A DNA stretch of 7,937 nucleotides from Acidimicrobiaceae bacterium (GTDB lineage Bacteria > Actinomycetota > Acidimicrobiia > Acidimicrobiales > Aldehydirespiratoraceae): positions 1-7,937 of the forward strand of contig VXNG01000092.1 of assembly GCA_009840695.1 (NCBI GenBank). The letters run 5' to 3'. The position numbers and the translations under genes are program-made. Positions 6,290-7,937 of the stretch are shown here, in pieces. A model generated the notes under the pieces. It worked only from the letters and a program-made list of their open reading frames with translations, did no database searches and was not told the origin of the DNA. Positions within the stretch are counted from its first letter, which is position 1, and every line of letters starts with the position of its first letter.

Positions 6290-7716
6290 CACTCGCCCAA
6301 CACCGACGCGAAGCGGTCCTTGGAACCCAGCCGGACCTGCACGAACTCCTCGGCCTCGAACGGGTAGACGCCGGTGAAGCAGGCGTTGCAGTAGCCGTCG
6401 TCGGCGTCGAGCGCCTCCATCATCCCGGCCAGCGACAGGAACGCCAGCGAGTCGGCGCCGATGTGGTCGCAGATCTCGCCGATCGACCGGTCCGAGGCGA
6501 TCAGCTCCTGCTTGCTGGCCATGTCGACGCCCATGAAGCAGGGATCGGTGATGGGAGGGCACGCCACCCGCAGGTGGACCTCGGTCGCTCCGGCGTCTCG
6601 CAGCATCTGAACCAGCGGTCCCGAGGTGGTGCCCCGCACGATCGAGTCGTCGACCAGCACCACTCGCTCGCCGGACAGGTTGTCGCCCAGCGGGTTGAAC
6701 TTCATCGACACCCCGGCGTCGCGCTGCTGCTGGGTCGGCTCGATGAACGTCCGGCCCACGTACCGGTTCTTGATCAGGCCCTCGGTGTAGGGCAGGCCCG
6801 ACTCCTGGGCGTACCCGACCGCCTGCGGGGTGCCGGAGTCGGGCACCGGCACCACTAGATCGGCCGCCGCGGGGGCCTCGACCGCCAGGCGGCGCCCCAG
6901 GCGCTGGCGGACGGCGTGGACCAGCGAGCCGTTGTGGTGGCTGTCGGGGCGTGAGAAGTAGATCTGCTCGAACGTGCAGAACGAGGACTTGCGGGGCGGG
7001 GCTCCCCGCTCGGTGCTCGGCCCAGCCGCGTCGATCCGGACGATCTCGCCGGGGGCCACCTCGCCGGTCAGCTCGGCCCCGTTGACCGATAGAGCGCAGC
7101 TCTCCGATGCCAGCATCCAGCCGCCGTCGAGCCGGCCGATTACCAGCGGCCGGAATCCCCAGGGGTCCCGGACCCCGTACACCGCGTCGCGGGTGAGAAT
7201 GGTCAGCGTGTAGGCGCCCTCGGCGCGGGTCATGAGCGTGCGGATGCGGCTGGGCCAGTCGCCGGAAGCGGTGACCAGCAGTTGGAGGATCACCTCGGTG
7301 TCCGACGAGGTCTGAAGCCCGATCCCGGCCTCCAGCAAGCTGCGGCGCAGTTGCGGCGAGTTGACCAGGTTGCCGTTGTGGGCCACGGCCAGCGGGCCGT
7401 CGATGGTCTCGATCAGCTGGGGCTGGATGTTGCGCAGCCCGGACCCGCCGGTCGTGCTGTAGCGGTTGTGGCCGATGGCGGCGGGGCCCTTGAGGGTCGA
7501 CAGGTTCTCCTCGTTGAAGATCGAGCCCACCAGGCCGGGGCCCCGGTGCATGTGCGCGGTGCCCTCGTCACAGCTGACGATTCCGGCGGATTCCTGGCCC
7601 CGATGCTGAAGCGTGTAGAGGCCGAAGAAGGCGGTCCGGGCCGCGTGGCGACCGGGTGCGTACACGCCGACCACACCGCACTCCTCCCGCAGCCCGTCGA
7701 CGAGCAAGCCGATCAT
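6289..7716 (-). CDS. purF: Amidophosphoribosyltransferase (glutamine PRPP amidotransferase)
   Basis: It makes phosphoribosylamine from PRPP and glutamine, the first committed and usually feedback-controlled step. It has 475 residues from the ATG at 7716. An Ntn-type glutaminase domain comes first: propeptide MIGLLVDGLREE, then nucleophile Cys13 in ECGVVGVY, with HNRYSTTGG (83-91), VAHNGNL (111-117) and SSDTE (137-141). The phosphoribosyltransferase half follows: VPVPDSGTPQAVGYA (289-303), YTEGLIKNRYVGRTFI (310-325) and the PRPP loop VVLVDDSIVRGTTS (352-365). Cys247, Cys393, Cys443 and Cys446 align with the 4Fe-4S ligands of the Bacillus PurF class, so a cleaved propeptide and an iron-sulfur cluster are expected. 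An upstream start at 7779 would add 21 unconserved residues before the propeptide. The ATG overlaps the purK stop as ATGA. Confidence 0.96.
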   Translation of the reverse strand: MIGLLVDGLREECGVVGVYAPGRHAARTAFFGLYTLQHRGQESAGIVSCDEGTAHMHRGPGLVGSIFNEENLSTLKGPAAIGHNRYSTTGGSGLRNIQPQLIETIDGPLAVAHNGNLVNSPQLRRSLLEAGIGLQTSSDTEVILQLLVTASGDWPSRIRTLMTRAEGAYTLTILTRDAVYGVRDPWGFRPLVIGRLDGGWMLASESCALSVNGAELTGEVAPGEIVRIDAAGPSTERGAPPRKSSFCTFEQIYFSRPDSHHNGSLVHAVRQRLGRRLAVEAPAAADLVVPVPDSGTPQAVGYAQESGLPYTEGLIKNRYVGRTFIEPTQQQRDAGVSMKFNPLGDNLSGERVVLVDDSIVRGTTSGPLVQMLRDAGATEVHLRVACPPITDPCFMGVDMASKQELIASDRSIGEICDHIGADSLAFLSLAGMMEALDADDGYCNACFTGVYPFEAEEFVQVRLGSKDRFASVLGE

Positions 7717-7937
7717 CGCAGCCGGTCCCGTGCCTCGACCGCTCGCTTGAGAGCGAGCTCCAGGGTGGAGTCGACACATGTGATGTGGCCCATCTTGCGC
7801 CCGGGCCGGGCGCCGCGCTTGCCGTAGAGGTGCAGGTGCACGCCGGGATCGGCCAGGGCCCGTTCCCAGGCCGGCTCACCGCCGGCCCAGAGCCCGCCGA
7901 GCAACTGGACCATGGCCGCGGGCCGGCAGGCGCCGTC
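7713..7937 (-). CDS. purK: N5-carboxyaminoimidazole ribonucleotide synthetase, C-terminal part, truncated by window edge
   Basis: PurK is an ATP-grasp enzyme that converts AIR, bicarbonate and ATP to N5-CAIR, the substrate of the PurE mutase. Only the last 74 residues are in the window, and the frame runs open to base 7937. The family's C-terminal hallmark is clear: RPAAMVQLLGGLW, then the LHLYGK block, then ARPGRKMGHIT and a short helical tail ending in TGA. The Met at 7913 is internal, not a start, because conserved residues precede it. The tail shows no damage. The stop overlaps the purF ATG, placing purK as the upstream coupled member of this operon. The operon promoter must lie beyond the right edge. 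Confidence 0.9.
   Translation of the reverse strand, partial: DGACRPAAMVQLLGGLWAGGEPAWERALADPGVHLHLYGKRGARPGRKMGHITCVDSTLELALKRAVEARDRLR

Overview
This is a high-GC, gene-dense bacterial window. It looks actinobacterial, with codons rich in G and C at third positions, GTG and ATG starts and mostly TGA stops. The valyl-tRNA synthetase is the archaeal-like type seen in some Actinomycetota (for example Streptomyces). I would guess an actinobacterium of the Acidimicrobiia kind, but only as a weak inference; no rRNA or marker gene here settles it.

Layout, left to right: the 3' end of a plus-strand FAD-dependent amine oxidase (1-488), then a short convergent gap holding a structured hairpin repeat (505-554). 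Everything to the right is on the minus strand. In transcription order it reads purK (3' end only, cut by the window edge), purF, purD, purM, purN, a 142-base gap with two more copies of the same hairpin repeat, and valS. The pur genes are tightly packed: purK/purF and purD/purM share ATGA start-stop overlaps and purM/purN a GTGA overlap. Only purF-purD is separated, by 61 bases with a small hairpin at the purF stop.

Together the pur genes encode four full-length enzymes of de novo IMP synthesis: PurF (PRPP to phosphoribosylamine), PurD (to GAR), PurN (to FGAR) and PurM (FGAM to AIR). The end of PurK (AIR to N5-CAIR) is also present. purL/Q/S, purE, purC, purB and purH are not in the window. 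valS follows the operon in the same direction.

Two things stand out. First, valS appears to lack the HIGH catalytic signature through a clean in-frame loss of about 20 codons after Gly60. The KMSKS loop, editing domain and anticodon-binding domain are all present. Second, a roughly 50-base palindromic element occurs three times, in the gaps on both sides of valS. It keeps constant geometry: an 11-12 bp outer stem, a 5x5 internal loop, a 5 bp inner stem and a 6-base loop. Paired changes between copies preserve the pairing. I see no CRISPR array, tRNA, rRNA, transposase, phage gene or defence system.
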